Shown here: piece by piece, positions 1 through 7,515 of the stretch
Position numbering within the stretch: the first letter of the stretch is position 1
Layout: every line of letters starts with the position of its first letter
Source: Kyrpidia tusciae DSM 2912
Lineage (GTDB): Bacteria > Bacillota > Bacilli > Kyrpidiales > Kyrpidiaceae
NCBI RefSeq assembly: GCF_000092905.1
Contig: NC_014098.1
Location: 2,108,001-2,172,000 of the forward strand
Direction of reading: 5' to 3'
Length of the DNA: 64,000 nucleotides
The notes under the pieces: generated by a model
The model's database searches: none
Told to the model about the DNA's origin: nothing
The model's input: the letters and a program-made list of their open reading frames with translations, nothing else
Made by a program: the position numbers and the translations under genes

Positions 1-644
1 GAAGCCGACATCACCTACCAGCACACCAAGACATGGAAAGTCTCGAATGATCCTGAGTTTGAGGTAAAAAAAAACGAATCCAGTCGCTCTACCGGAATCC
101 GCCCAAAGACGGACGGGTCATCTGCGTTGACGAGTTTGGACCGTTGTCCATTCAGCCGTTTTCCGGTTGCGGATGGTACCCGAAAAGTCGGCCCGATCGA
201 TTGCCGGCAACGTACCGCCGCACCCACGGGGTGAGGCACTTGTTTGCGGCTCTAGATCTGAAAGCGGATAAGCTGTACGGGCACGTCTCATCCAGCAAGA
301 AGCACCAGGACATACTGCGTTTTCTCAAGGAGCTCCGCCGGCGGTATCACCGGTCTGAACGGCTGTACGTGGTCTTGGACAATTTTTCACCTCACAAGCA
401 TCGTACTGTGACTGAGTGGGCTGCAGAAAACAATGTAGAACTGGTTTTTACACCGACCCAGGCGTCATGGTTGAACCGAATCGAATGCCATTTTGCGCCG
501 TTACGATCGTTTGTGTTGCGTGGGAGTCACTATCCCAATCACGAGGCGTTGGCCACAGCGATTCGGTCGTACCTGCGTTGGCGAAACAAGCACAGCCGCC
601 ATGCCAGACTTCTACGTGAGCAAAAGAAGATCAAGGTTGTCTGA
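1..644 (+). CDS. IS630-family DDE transposase, 3' part, with a -1 frameshift site
   Basis: This is the C-terminal, catalytic part of an IS630/Tc1-type transposase; its 5' end lies outside the window. The reading frame entering at position 1 (start EADITYQHTKTW) runs into a run of nine A at 66-74. A -1 shift there enters the frame that continues to the TGA at 642-644. In the shifted frame the DDE triad is visible: D in CVDEFGP, D in VVLDNFSPH and E in NRIECHF. An internal start in the downstream frame at 144 would lack the first catalytic Asp, so a separate short protein would be inactive. Either programmed frameshifting, known for some IS630 members, or an inactivating indel explains the two frames. 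Confidence 0.75.
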
Positions 645-678
645 AAGGGCACTAGCTTGAAAAGTGGAGGGATGATTG

Positions 679-1419
679 GTGAAACGTTTCTGGAAATTGT
701 GGTTTGGGGCAACAGCGTTACTGGCGCTCTTGGCCGGCGGGGCAGCTTCGGCGGCAGCCCCCATGTTCCACGGGTTTCAGACGGTACGGGTGGTACTTGA
801 CGGAAAAGAAATCAATGCAGACGTTCCCGCTGTGATCCTGGAAGAACGCACTCTCCTGCCCGTGCGCGCTCTGGCGGAAGCATTGGGCCTGCAGGTCTCA
901 TGGGACGCCCAAAACCAGACAGCGCTCCTTAAAAGCAACAAACAAACCTGTGCGCACAGTTTTACAACTCCTGAGGGAATCACTTTCACAATACAAGGGG
1001 TTTTTGCGAACATCGAGGACAAAACCGCCAAACCTGCCGCAACCGCTACAGTTTCTGTTATAAGTACCATCACCAACAACAGCGAGAAACCCTATGACCT
1101 CGGCCAAGCCCGCCTCTGGCTGGGAGACGCCGGTTCCAAGAACTCCGCCGTCCGGCTTGAAGGCAAGATCGTCTCTCAAAAGGGAGAACCTGTTTCAGGT
1201 AGCTTCGCTCCCTCTGAATCCACCAGGGTCTGGATACTGTTTAACGTGCCTGCCGATCAGTCCGGTTCGCCCAACCTGAAACCGGTCTTTGGAACATGGA
1301 CAGGCGGTCATTTCGAACCATATTTGAATACGTGCCCGAACGGCCATTGGGTCGCGACTTATCCGCGGCCTAATGATCCGACTCCCGTATGGGTCTGGGT
1401 CTGTGATTTCATAGACTAA
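679..1419 (+). CDS. secreted protein with copper amine oxidase-like N-terminal (stalk) domain
   Basis: This is a 246-residue protein of unknown function that is probably secreted. Residues 1-27 form a signal peptide (MKRFWKLW, then a hydrophobic stretch ending near ASAA). Residues about 36-78 match the repeat seen in copper amine oxidase N-terminal-like domains of Gram-positive surface proteins (VVLDGKEI, RTLLPVRALAEALG, VSWD). Residues about 90-200 look like an Ig-like beta domain (TFTIQGVFANI, STITNNSEKPYDLG). The C-terminal tail is short and Trp/Pro-rich with two Cys. The GTG at 679 is preferred because GGAGG lies about 8 bases upstream; the TTG one codon earlier is too close. A strong terminator follows directly. 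No enzyme activity should be assigned. Confidence 0.7.
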   Translation: MKRFWKLWFGATALLALLAGGAASAAAPMFHGFQTVRVVLDGKEINADVPAVILEERTLLPVRALAEALGLQVSWDAQNQTALLKSNKQTCAHSFTTPEGITFTIQGVFANIEDKTAKPAATATVSVISTITNNSEKPYDLGQARLWLGDAGSKNSAVRLEGKIVSQKGEPVSGSFAPSESTRVWILFNVPADQSGSPNLKPVFGTWTGGHFEPYLNTCPNGHWVATYPRPNDPTPVWVWVCDFID

Positions 1420-1658
1420 CCCTCGCGATCAGACGAGAACAGAGCGGGAGGCACCACCGTCTCCCGCTCTGATTGTATTTTTTGGAGAAAGTCAAGCGGC
1501 TCAGGGAACGTCCGGAACCCGTCGCCCGTGTAGACCACAACCGCGAATTTCGAATAAGGGTCGCCTTCGTCAATCAGGAAGGCGAAAATCAGGCCGCCAA
1601 GCTGCTGGCGGAGGAATTCGGCTTTCTTTTCGATTTCGAGTAGGTTCATCGGTACCAT
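1416..1658 (-). CDS. small hypothetical reading frame, possibly the displaced 3' end of the sigma-factor gene
   Basis: This is an 80-codon frame on the minus strand beginning MVPMNLLEIEKKAEF. It is not recognised as a family. It starts exactly where the IS607 element ends. If the empty target site carried four G, the frame would be continuous with the interrupted sigma-factor frame (...IQKELG then MVPMNLLEI). Five G, which simple rejoining at a GG also allows, would put it out of frame. The last 20 codons run through the terminator of the convergent gene. It may be the sigma C-terminus, an independent small gene, or chance. No convincing ribosome binding site precedes ATG 1658 or the ATG three codons later. 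Confidence 0.3.
   Translation of the reverse strand: MVPMNLLEIEKKAEFLRQQLGGLIFAFLIDEGDPYSKFAVVVYTGDGFRTFPEPLDFLQKIQSERETVVPPALFSSDREG
1440..1483 (+). terminator. rho-independent terminator
   Basis: A perfect 11-bp inverted repeat (CAGAGCGGGAG at 1440-1450 and CTCCCGCTCTG at 1461-1471) with a 10-base loop is followed by a T-rich tract ending in TTTTTT at 1483. It lies 20 bases after the stop of the secreted protein gene and should end its transcript. It also lies inside the 3' end of the opposite-strand reading frame 1416-1658, which argues against that frame being conserved to its end. Confidence 0.85.
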
Positions 1659-1663
1659 CCCGT

Positions 1664-1693
1664 TACTTGAAACATATACATCTGTTTCAAGTA
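1664..1693 (-). ncRNA. hairpin at the IS607 right end, probable 3' part of the TnpB guide (omega) RNA
   Basis: A perfect 10-bp inverted repeat (TACTTGAAAC at 1664-1673 and GTTTCAAGTA at 1684-1693) straddles the tnpB stop codon and ends 3 bases before the predicted element boundary. In IS605/IS607-type elements the guide RNA covers the 3' end of tnpB and continues through the right end, so its guide would be copied from the flanking DNA below position 1660. Placing this hairpin in the RNA scaffold is inference from that architecture. A terminator is unlikely because no T run follows on the minus strand. Confidence 0.45.
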
Positions 1694-2988
1694 CCCGTCC
1701 CTTGCGGGGCAGGGGCGCCGGTCTTACCCAGTTGCCTAGTGCCGGCTTCCCGTTTCATCGAAGACCGCCCGGCCAAGTCGGGTCTTACATCCTCTCCACG
1801 GGCGTTTTTCGTCTCCGGTCCACTCCCGGCGACGGCGACCGCAAGAGCCGCCAGATTCCGCGCCGCATTCTCGTCCCGGTCCATCACCGTCCCGCATACG
1901 TCACATCGGTACACCCGTTCCCAAAGCGGAAGGATTTCCTTGATCGCCCCGCACCTGGAGCAGGTCTTGGAACTGGGATACATCCTGGGGGCCTGGACGA
2001 GACGGGACCCGTACCACTCGCATTTATACCGCAACTGCCGTCTCAACTCCGCCAGCCCCGCGTCGTAGATCGCCCGGGACAATCGCCGGTTCCGCCCCAT
2101 CCCAGCCACATTCAGGTCTTCCACCACGACGGTGCCGAACGTGGTCGCCAGCCGGTGAGTCAGCTTGTGCATGGCGTCCAAGCGAATTCTCGCCACCCTC
2201 GCGTGGGCCCGGTTCAGACGCCGACGGGTATCCTCCCAGTGTCGGCTTCTGCGTTTTCGCCGGACCAACTCCCGGTTCAACCGCGCGATCTTTCGCAATG
2301 CCTTGCGCAAGGGTTGCGGGTTCGGCACCTTCTCCCCCGTGGACAGGACCGCCAGGTGTTTCAGCCCGGCGTCCACTCCCACCACGTCCCGGGGGCGCTT
2401 CGGCCGCCCGGCGTCCCGCTCCACTTCGCAGGTGAAACTCACAAACCACCGCCCGCCTTCCCGGGAGACGGTCGCCGATAGAATCCGCGCCCGGTCACTT
2501 TGCACCCGCTCCAAGAGCGCCGTGGTCATCTCGTGCGTTCTCACCCGCCCGATCCGGGGCAAAACGACGTGGCTTTTGTCGTCCACCCGGATCGCTCCCG
2601 TCGTGAACCGCACTGATTCCCGACCCCGGCCCTTCTTGCGGAACTTCGGAAACCCCACCCGACGACCCTTCCGCTTCCCGGACCGGCTGTCGAAAAACGC
2701 CTTCAGCCCCCGGGCCAGGCCGTTCAGCCCCGCCGAGTACGCTTCCTTGGAATTCTCCCGCCACCACGGGGCGACTTGTTCCTTCTGCCGGTTCCACTCC
2801 CTCCGAAGGGCCGCAAGCGTCCACGGCACTTCGACGTCTTCGCCTCGTTCTCTGGCCTCCAATCGCTCTTTTACCAATGCCAGCCCCCAGTTAAAGGCAA
2901 ACCGCCGGGCTCCGCTGTGGGAAGCCAACATCCTCTCCTGATGCGGCGAAGGATCGAGTGCAAAGCGGTACGCCTCAAGCGCCTTCAT
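1687..2988 (-). CDS. tnpB: TnpB, RNA-guided RuvC-type nuclease of an IS607 element
   Basis: A 433-residue TnpB with all three RuvC acidic residues visible: D in VGVDAGLKH, E in VVVEDLNVAGM and D in MDRDENAARN. The zinc ribbon CSRCG...CDVCG is intact. The N-terminus (MKALEAYRFALDPS) has the usual beta strand plus a PSPHQERML-like helix. The start is ATG 2988 with GAAGGA upstream; the frame is open further upstream but that part is antisense to tnpA. It overlaps the tnpA stop by 4 bases (ATGA), as in other IS607 elements, so the pair is probably translationally coupled. TnpB proteins cut DNA guided by an RNA from the element end. Here nothing in the protein looks broken. Confidence 0.93.
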   Translation of the reverse strand: MKALEAYRFALDPSPHQERMLASHSGARRFAFNWGLALVKERLEARERGEDVEVPWTLAALRREWNRQKEQVAPWWRENSKEAYSAGLNGLARGLKAFFDSRSGKRKGRRVGFPKFRKKGRGRESVRFTTGAIRVDDKSHVVLPRIGRVRTHEMTTALLERVQSDRARILSATVSREGGRWFVSFTCEVERDAGRPKRPRDVVGVDAGLKHLAVLSTGEKVPNPQPLRKALRKIARLNRELVRRKRRSRHWEDTRRRLNRAHARVARIRLDAMHKLTHRLATTFGTVVVEDLNVAGMGRNRRLSRAIYDAGLAELRRQLRYKCEWYGSRLVQAPRMYPSSKTCSRCGAIKEILPLWERVYRCDVCGTVMDRDENAARNLAALAVAVAGSGPETKNARGEDVRPDLAGRSSMKREAGTRQLGKTGAPAPQGTGT

Positions 2989-3563
2989 GATTCCTTCCCA
3001 TCCTTTTTTGCGGCGGTCACAGCCCGCAAAGCCCGATTCCGTGCTCCCCGTCGGCCGTACAACCGTGCGCAGAACGATGTCAAGACCTCGATCATGTCCC
3101 GGACCAGATCGTCGCGGGTCTCTCCGGAATCCACCACCACGATGTGACGGCCCTGAGCAGCCAGTGCAGATTCCAGGTACTCCACGCCAAACCTCGCCAG
3201 TCGATCCCGGTGTTCCACAATGATGGTCGTCACCCGCGCATCCGCCAAAATACGCCGGAGCTTTGGACGTTTCCCGTTCATCCCCGATCCGACCTCCGTC
3301 ACCACCTCGTCCACGACGAGATCTCGCTCGGTTGCCCACTGGGTGATTCGAGACACTTGCCTGTCCAAGTCACTCCTCTGGTCGTGAGAGGACACCCGGG
3401 CATACACGACCGTCCGGCCATCTTTACGGCTCGGAGGGACATCCACCAGGATCGTGCCGGATTCGGTCTGACGGGCGGGTACAGGCAGCTTGCCGTCTTT
3501 CCACCAACGCCAAGCGGTCATGTAGGAGATTCCTTGTTGCCTAGCCCAATCGGAGAGTTTCAT
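2985..3563 (-). CDS. tnpA: TnpA serine recombinase of an IS607 element
   Basis: A 192-residue IS607-type transposase. An N-terminal MerR-like DNA-binding domain (MKLSDWARQQGISYMTAWRW) precedes the serine recombinase catalytic domain (VVYARVSSHDQRSDLDRQ, with the nucleophilic Ser after YARV). The conserved recombinase segment EHRDRLARFG lies about two thirds along. ATG 3563 is chosen because the family consensus begins there; a TTG five codons upstream is possible, and neither has a clear ribosome binding site. It lies in front of tnpB with a 4-base overlap. IS607 recombinases insert circles at GG dinucleotides, which fits G-rich sequence at both boundaries. Confidence 0.92.
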   Translation of the reverse strand: MKLSDWARQQGISYMTAWRWWKDGKLPVPARQTESGTILVDVPPSRKDGRTVVYARVSSHDQRSDLDRQVSRITQWATERDLVVDEVVTEVGSGMNGKRPKLRRILADARVTTIIVEHRDRLARFGVEYLESALAAQGRHIVVVDSGETRDDLVRDMIEVLTSFCARLYGRRGARNRALRAVTAAKKDGKES

Positions 3564-3605
3564 GAGACGATTGTACAACAGAAATATATGTTCGTCTATA
3601 GATGT

Positions 3606-4136
3606 TTATGAACTTCCAGGCTGTTGATCCCCCAACTCTTTTTGTATCTGCTTGTAGGACTGTTCGAAAATATATCGCCGAACGAAGCACTCGCGTTCAA
3701 GATCGGTCAGCGCCTGGTCCAGCACCTCGTACAGCCGTTCCTTGAGGGCCAGACGGATCAGCCTGGCCATCGCCTCATCTTCCGCCGACGGCACAGACCT
3801 CTGGGCCGTCCGGTCCGACACGGCTGTTTCCAGGCTCACGGCCTCCCGGAAAAACACGTGCTTGCCGCCGTACACTTTTCTGGCGACAAGGGTTTTCAGC
3901 CGGTTGTGCAGGAACATCTTCGCGAAGCCCTGGAACGGGCGCCCCGGCCGGTATTCTTTCACGGCGTTCCACAGTTCGATCCGCAAAACCTGAATCACTT
4001 CGTCCTCGGTATCGTTCGGGAGCCAGTATTTTGCGGCCAGCTTCTTCATGAGCGGTTGAAAGCGCGAGGCTAGTTCAGCAAATGCGTCCGGGTCTGTTTT
4101 GGCCTAACAGGCTAGCGCCGTGACACCGTCGTCCAT
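3606..4136 (-). pseudogene. sigma-70-family RNA polymerase sigma factor, broken by a nonsense codon and by IS607
   Basis: The frame starts at ATG 4136 behind AGGGGGG (4150-4144). It reads MDDGVTALAC, meets TAG at 4106-4104 (codon 11), and then continues AKTDPDAFAELASRF. The region after the stop has sigma region 2 features (LASRFQPLMKKLAAKYW, DEVIQVLRIELWNAVKEYRP) and region 4 features (LTDLERECFVRRYIF, SYKQIQKELG). The helix-turn-helix is cut after KELG, where IS607 begins. A CAG to TAG change would explain the stop. The next start, ATG 4049, would lose the first part of region 2. The gene lies behind a long structured leader. It resembles small SigH/phage-like sigma factors; its regulon is unknown. 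Confidence 0.8.
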
Positions 4137-4143
4137 AAAAAAT

Positions 4144-4167
4144 CCCCCCTTCGCCTTATTGGCGGGG
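4144..4167 (-). promoter_or_regulatory. hairpin sequestering the sigma-factor ribosome binding site
   Basis: The minus strand reads CCCCGCC, AATAA, GGCGAAGGGG, then ATTTTTT and the start ATG 4136. The G-rich right arm contains the whole Shine-Dalgarno sequence (4150-4144), so folding would block ribosome access. The T run right after it also makes the hairpin terminator-like. Confidence 0.6.
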
Positions 4168-4173
4168 AGGGAG

Positions 4174-4196
4174 AAAAAAACGGCTTTTCGCCGTTT
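4174..4196 (-). terminator. intrinsic terminator in the sigma-factor leader
   Basis: On the minus strand AAACGGC, loop GAAA, then a complementary arm is followed by seven T. It lies 38 bases before the sigma-factor start codon, so it would stop transcription before the gene unless an alternative fold prevents it. This is the typical layout of an attenuator or of the 3' end of a free-standing small RNA. Confidence 0.8.
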
Positions 4197-4501
4197 GAGG
4201 TGGGTTGAACCGTTCGATTATGGTCGATCATGTGAGTGTAAGGCTAATAGATTCAAGAGTTGGGATTAAGGGGAAAGCCTCCCTACCGTCGGCTTCTCCC
4301 CGCTTCCCCTGATCCTACCAACGGGTCGGTCAAGAGCTTTCACGGCATATTCTCGCCTCACTGCGGTATTCGACGATCTCTTGACCTCCCCCTCAAGGTC
4401 TCAAACTGCAAAGAGCCTTTTTAACCCTGTCCGCCCCAATAACTGCCTGGGGCTTTAAGGGAGCCCTTCTTTCTTTGGTCATACCGGGGTCAAACAGAAT
4501 A

Positions 4502-6883
4502 CTACCTGCCGGAAACGGCACCAGTCGCCGTGGGAGCCGGGGATCTGTCCCCGCGGTTGACCTCGTCCGACCCGTCCGTGCCCTGGGGCATTGCCGGATT
4601 CGCTCCGGGCACGACCGGTTTCAAGTGCAGGAATGCCCGAATCACTCCCAGTGCCAGAGGCAGAACACCGACGACAATAAAGACCGTATCCGGCACGATC
4701 CGTGCCCAGAGCAATGTGTAAACGAAGGGTTGGCGATAGAATGCCAGCTGACGGGCCGCCCAGAATCCCTGTTCCATCGTGGTTCGCAATTGCTCGACCC
4801 CGACCGGAAACAACGTCACCAACGCCATGCCGACAAGTCCAAGATTGAGTCCCCACGCTGCCCACTTGAACAATTTTTCCGGCCAAAACGCTCCCGGAAC
4901 CAACCGGCGCAACGAAAACAACATGAGCGCGATGGCCAGCATCCCGTACACACCCATCATGGCGGTATGGCCATGGGTGGCCGTTAAGAACGAACCATGT
5001 TCGTAATAACTGACCACCGGCAGGTTGATCAGAAAACCGAAGACCCCTGCCCCGACCAGGTTCCAGACGGCCGTGGAAATCAAGAACCAGAAGGGCGCCT
5101 TATATGGAAAAACCCGGCCTCCGTCGCGAAGCATGCGGTACTGATCGTATGCTTCGGCAGCCAGCAGCGTCAGCGGCACCACCTCCAGGGCGGAGAAGCA
5201 AGCCCCCAGCCCCAGCCACATGGCCGGATCACCGATCCAATAATAATGGTGGCCGGTCCCGATCACGCCGCTTCCCATCAGGATCAAGATTTGAAAATAC
5301 AGGGCCCGCACCGTGGAGGCCCGGGTCACCAGACCCATGGTCACCAACAGGAATCCGATGGCCACCACGGCAAACACTTCAAATACGCCTTCCACCCACA
5401 GGTGGATCACCCACCACCGCCAGTAGTCCGAGAAGGTAATGTGGGTTGTCGGATTCACCAAAAATGCGAAGATATAGAAACCAGGAATCGTCCACGCGCT
5501 GTAAAACAGCAGGTGCACGAGACCTCCCTTGTCCGTTTCCCGGCGCAGGCTATCCCGCAACCCCCGCCATACGATAAACAACCAGATGAGCAGCCCAGCG
5601 ACCAGCAAAACCTGCCATACCCGTCCCATCTCTAAATAATTCCATCCCTGATTGCCGAACGTGAACCAGAACTTGCCCAGCAGCCCCTTGGCACCCAACC
5701 ATTCCCCGGTAAAGCTGCCTGCCACCACGGCCACCAGAGCCCAGAACAGCACGTCCACCAGGATCCCTTGGCCTTTCGGCTCTCGACCACCGACGATCGG
5801 GGCGATGAAAAGACCCATGCCCAGCCAAGCCGTGGCGATCCAAAAGACGGCCGACTGTAAATGCCACGTTTTGGCAATATTGAAGGGAAGCCAATCAGCG
5901 ATGGGCAGGCCGTAGAATCCGCTTCCCTCCACGTAATAATGAGCCATCAATCCACCCATCAGGACCTGAAAGAGAAACACCAGGCAGACAACGACAAAAT
6001 ATTTCCCGGTCTTTCTCTGGCTCACGGTGATCCCCTCCCTGTCCGGGCGGAGATCCGGGAACGAGGAGTCATAGGCACTCTGCATTTGCAATTTAAAATG
6101 GTTGTACACCCAGAGGATGAATGCCAGCATAAGAATGAGAAAAGCGACACTGGCCGCACTCCAGAACACGGCGTGGAATGTGTTCTCGTTCCCCGCTCCC
6201 GGCTCGTAGGGCCAGTTGTTGGTGTACGAATAGTCAAGCCCTGGACGGTTCACGGCGGAGAGCCACGCCGTCCAGAAGAAGTAGTCGGCCAAGCTGCGGA
6301 TGTCCTCCGGGGACGCCTGGTTTAAACTTCCCGGCTGGAGTCCCCGGTCGGGATTGCCCAGGGTGAAAAGCTGGTTGTAATACGCTCGAACCTGATCCAA
6401 GGCCCGGCTTTGAGCCGGCGTGAGCGTCAGCGTGTCGGTTGCGGGATCGTAGCGGTTGACCCGAATCTCCGACTTCACCGCCTGGGACACCGCGGCCTGA
6501 CGGTCAGCAGTGAGCTTATCGTAAGAATTGCCGTACATCTCGTTCGCTTTCTCGTCCCTCATGGCGACAACCACCAAGTGCAGAGTCTCCGCCGTGAAAT
6601 CGGGACCGAAAAAAGTGCCATTCCCCAGGATCGAACCGTAATCCATCAGGTCGTATTTTTGAAATACCTGTTGTCCATGAAGAAGATCTTGTTTCGACAC
6701 CAGCGGTTGGTGATCCGTTCCGAGCATCGTGGGAATCGGTGCTTTTTCCTTATAAATCCAAAATCCTCCGGCCAACAGCACGGTGAAGCTGAGCAGGACG
6801 ACAACTAATAGAATGTGTTTCCACAAGCCCGAGTCGCCGTGGTTTGACCTCCCCCGAAGAGCATCCACCTTAACCGCAGACAT
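4502..6883 (-). CDS. norZ: quinol-dependent nitric oxide reductase (qNOR)
   Basis: A 793-residue membrane enzyme that reduces NO to N2O with quinol electrons, for detoxification or denitrification. One N-terminal membrane helix (residues about 20-43) is followed by a cytochrome c-like periplasmic domain lacking a heme-binding CXXCH (about 50-235). A heme-copper-oxidase-like bundle then runs to about 770. Histidines expected for heme and FeB binding are visible in KTWHLQSAVFW, VIHLWVEGVFEVF, GTGHHYYW and THGHTAMMGVYG. Start ATG 6883 has AAAGGGGG 7 bases upstream; the longer frame to 6943 has none. It stands alone, with an Fnr-type palindrome about 90 bases upstream. The structured leader of the sigma-factor gene begins just after its stop. 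Confidence 0.95.
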   Translation of the reverse strand: MSAVKVDALRGRSNHGDSGLWKHILLVVVLLSFTVLLAGGFWIYKEKAPIPTMLGTDHQPLVSKQDLLHGQQVFQKYDLMDYGSILGNGTFFGPDFTAETLHLVVVAMRDEKANEMYGNSYDKLTADRQAAVSQAVKSEIRVNRYDPATDTLTLTPAQSRALDQVRAYYNQLFTLGNPDRGLQPGSLNQASPEDIRSLADYFFWTAWLSAVNRPGLDYSYTNNWPYEPGAGNENTFHAVFWSAASVAFLILMLAFILWVYNHFKLQMQSAYDSSFPDLRPDREGITVSQRKTGKYFVVVCLVFLFQVLMGGLMAHYYVEGSGFYGLPIADWLPFNIAKTWHLQSAVFWIATAWLGMGLFIAPIVGGREPKGQGILVDVLFWALVAVVAGSFTGEWLGAKGLLGKFWFTFGNQGWNYLEMGRVWQVLLVAGLLIWLFIVWRGLRDSLRRETDKGGLVHLLFYSAWTIPGFYIFAFLVNPTTHITFSDYWRWWVIHLWVEGVFEVFAVVAIGFLLVTMGLVTRASTVRALYFQILILMGSGVIGTGHHYYWIGDPAMWLGLGACFSALEVVPLTLLAAEAYDQYRMLRDGGRVFPYKAPFWFLISTAVWNLVGAGVFGFLINLPVVSYYEHGSFLTATHGHTAMMGVYGMLAIALMLFSLRRLVPGAFWPEKLFKWAAWGLNLGLVGMALVTLFPVGVEQLRTTMEQGFWAARQLAFYRQPFVYTLLWARIVPDTVFIVVGVLPLALGVIRAFLHLKPVVPGANPAMPQGTDGSDEVNRGDRSPAPTATGAVSGR

Positions 6884-6973
6884 TGAACATCCCCCTTTCC
6901 TGCATAGCCGTATCTTGAGATGTATCGGGTCGGCCGACCGCAATCACACCGTAGCATGAAGCCCCACCCCCTC

Positions 6974-6991
6974 ATGTGACAGTCGTCACAT
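6974..6991 (-). promoter_or_regulatory. Fnr/CRP-family operator upstream of qNOR
   Basis: A perfect palindrome ATGTGAC-AGTC-GTCACAT matches the TGTGA-N6-TCACA consensus bound by Fnr in Bacillus. Its centre lies near 6982, about 40 bases upstream of a plausible transcription start for qNOR and about 100 upstream of its ATG. That suggests a class II activator site responding to low oxygen or NO. The regulator itself is not in the window. Confidence 0.7.
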
Positions 6992-7275
6992 AAATGGCAG
7001 CGTTCACCAATTGTTCAAGGCTGCAGGTACACGAACGAACATATGATTCACACGGTTCGCCGGCAAAATAATCGCGAAAAAGCGTTGGGAGACGACACGA
7101 TGGGCCCCGCCCCCATCCACCTCCTCGGAACTCCGAATCCGCCTTCCACTCTTTTGGCCATATTGTCAGTGAATTCGGATGGCGGAACACGCGGTATCCC
7201 ATTTAAGTTATCATCAACAAGCGGGTTTATGTATCCAACGTGGAACATAAAATCTCCTTGGCAGGAGGGAATCAA
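6992..7275. other. intergenic stretch without recognisable gene
   Basis: No reading frame with coding character, tRNA or repeat is seen here. It separates the qNOR promoter region from the decayed area that follows. Short frames on both strands lack ribosome binding sites. Confidence 0.5.
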
Positions 7276-7473
7276 CTAAGAAAAGACTGCCAAGCAGAGT
7301 ATCCCTTCACGATGAAAACCACTGTTAATTAACCCCGGCTTGGCGTTATTGCGCGTCCATATCGCGAGGCTCATACCTCCCATGATGCCCACAGTGAGCA
7401 AGGCCACCAGGCTGGAGAGGGATGATAGGAGCAATTTTGTCGACATGCCGATATGATTAAATAATCCGAACAC
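7276..7473 (-). CDS. short membrane-segment reading frame, probably a remnant
   Basis: A frame of up to 65 codons with one clear membrane helix (LLLSSLSSLVALLTVGIMGG) after a short basic N-terminus, ending a few codons after the helix. No ribosome binding site stands out before GTG 7473 or the internal ATG. The N-terminus looks like the first helix of a sensor or chemoreceptor, but that is only an impression. Given the pseudogenes next to it, a truncated remnant is the likeliest reading. Confidence 0.25.
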   Translation of the reverse strand: MFGLFNHIGMSTKLLLSSLSSLVALLTVGIMGGMSLAIWTRNNAKPGLINSGFHREGILCLAVFS

Positions 7474-7515
7474 TATCCAATCCTCGCCGTCAAAACACCG
7501 TCAAGATGAGCCCCT

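Larger units (their letters stand above)
1660..3631 (-). mobile_element. IS607-family element (tnpA-tnpB) inserted in a sigma-factor gene
   Basis: The element is about 1.97 kb and consists of tnpA, tnpB and short ends. The left end is placed in the run of C at 3629-3633 (G run on the minus strand) and the right end at CCC 1659-1661. IS607 elements have no terminal inverted repeats and make no target duplication, so the boundaries are accurate only to a few bases. The sigma-factor frame on the left side is intact up to the boundary and stops seven codons into the element, which supports placing the insertion there. Confidence 0.75.
4144..4480 (-). ncRNA. structured RNA / long leader upstream of the sigma-factor gene (unassigned class)
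   Basis: This minus-strand stretch lies between the qNOR stop and the sigma-factor start and has no reading frame. It contains a perfect 9-bp pairing GGTCAAGAG/CTCTTGACC (arms 4378-4386 and 4328-4336), a 7-bp pairing CCGTTGG/CCGACGG with one G-U (4318-4324 and 4286-4292), and a small hairpin GACCT/AGGTC beside the first. Near the 5' end are GGGCT/AGCCC hairpins (about 4450-4466). It ends in an intrinsic terminator (4174-4196) followed by a hairpin that buries the Shine-Dalgarno of the sigma gene. I do not recognise a tmRNA, RNase P, SRP, T-box or known riboswitch signature. A cis-regulatory leader or an element-associated RNA such as HEARO are both possible. Confidence 0.5.

Noticed and set aside
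1667-2941. Several long plus-strand frames opposite tnpB
   Set aside because: They are Pro/Arg-rich shadows of a GC-rich gene with complete catalytic motifs on the minus strand.
4144-4480. tmRNA, RNase P RNA, SRP RNA or T-box as identity of the structured RNA
   Set aside because: None of their conserved sequence blocks is present, and a clear tmRNA exists at 27938-28286.
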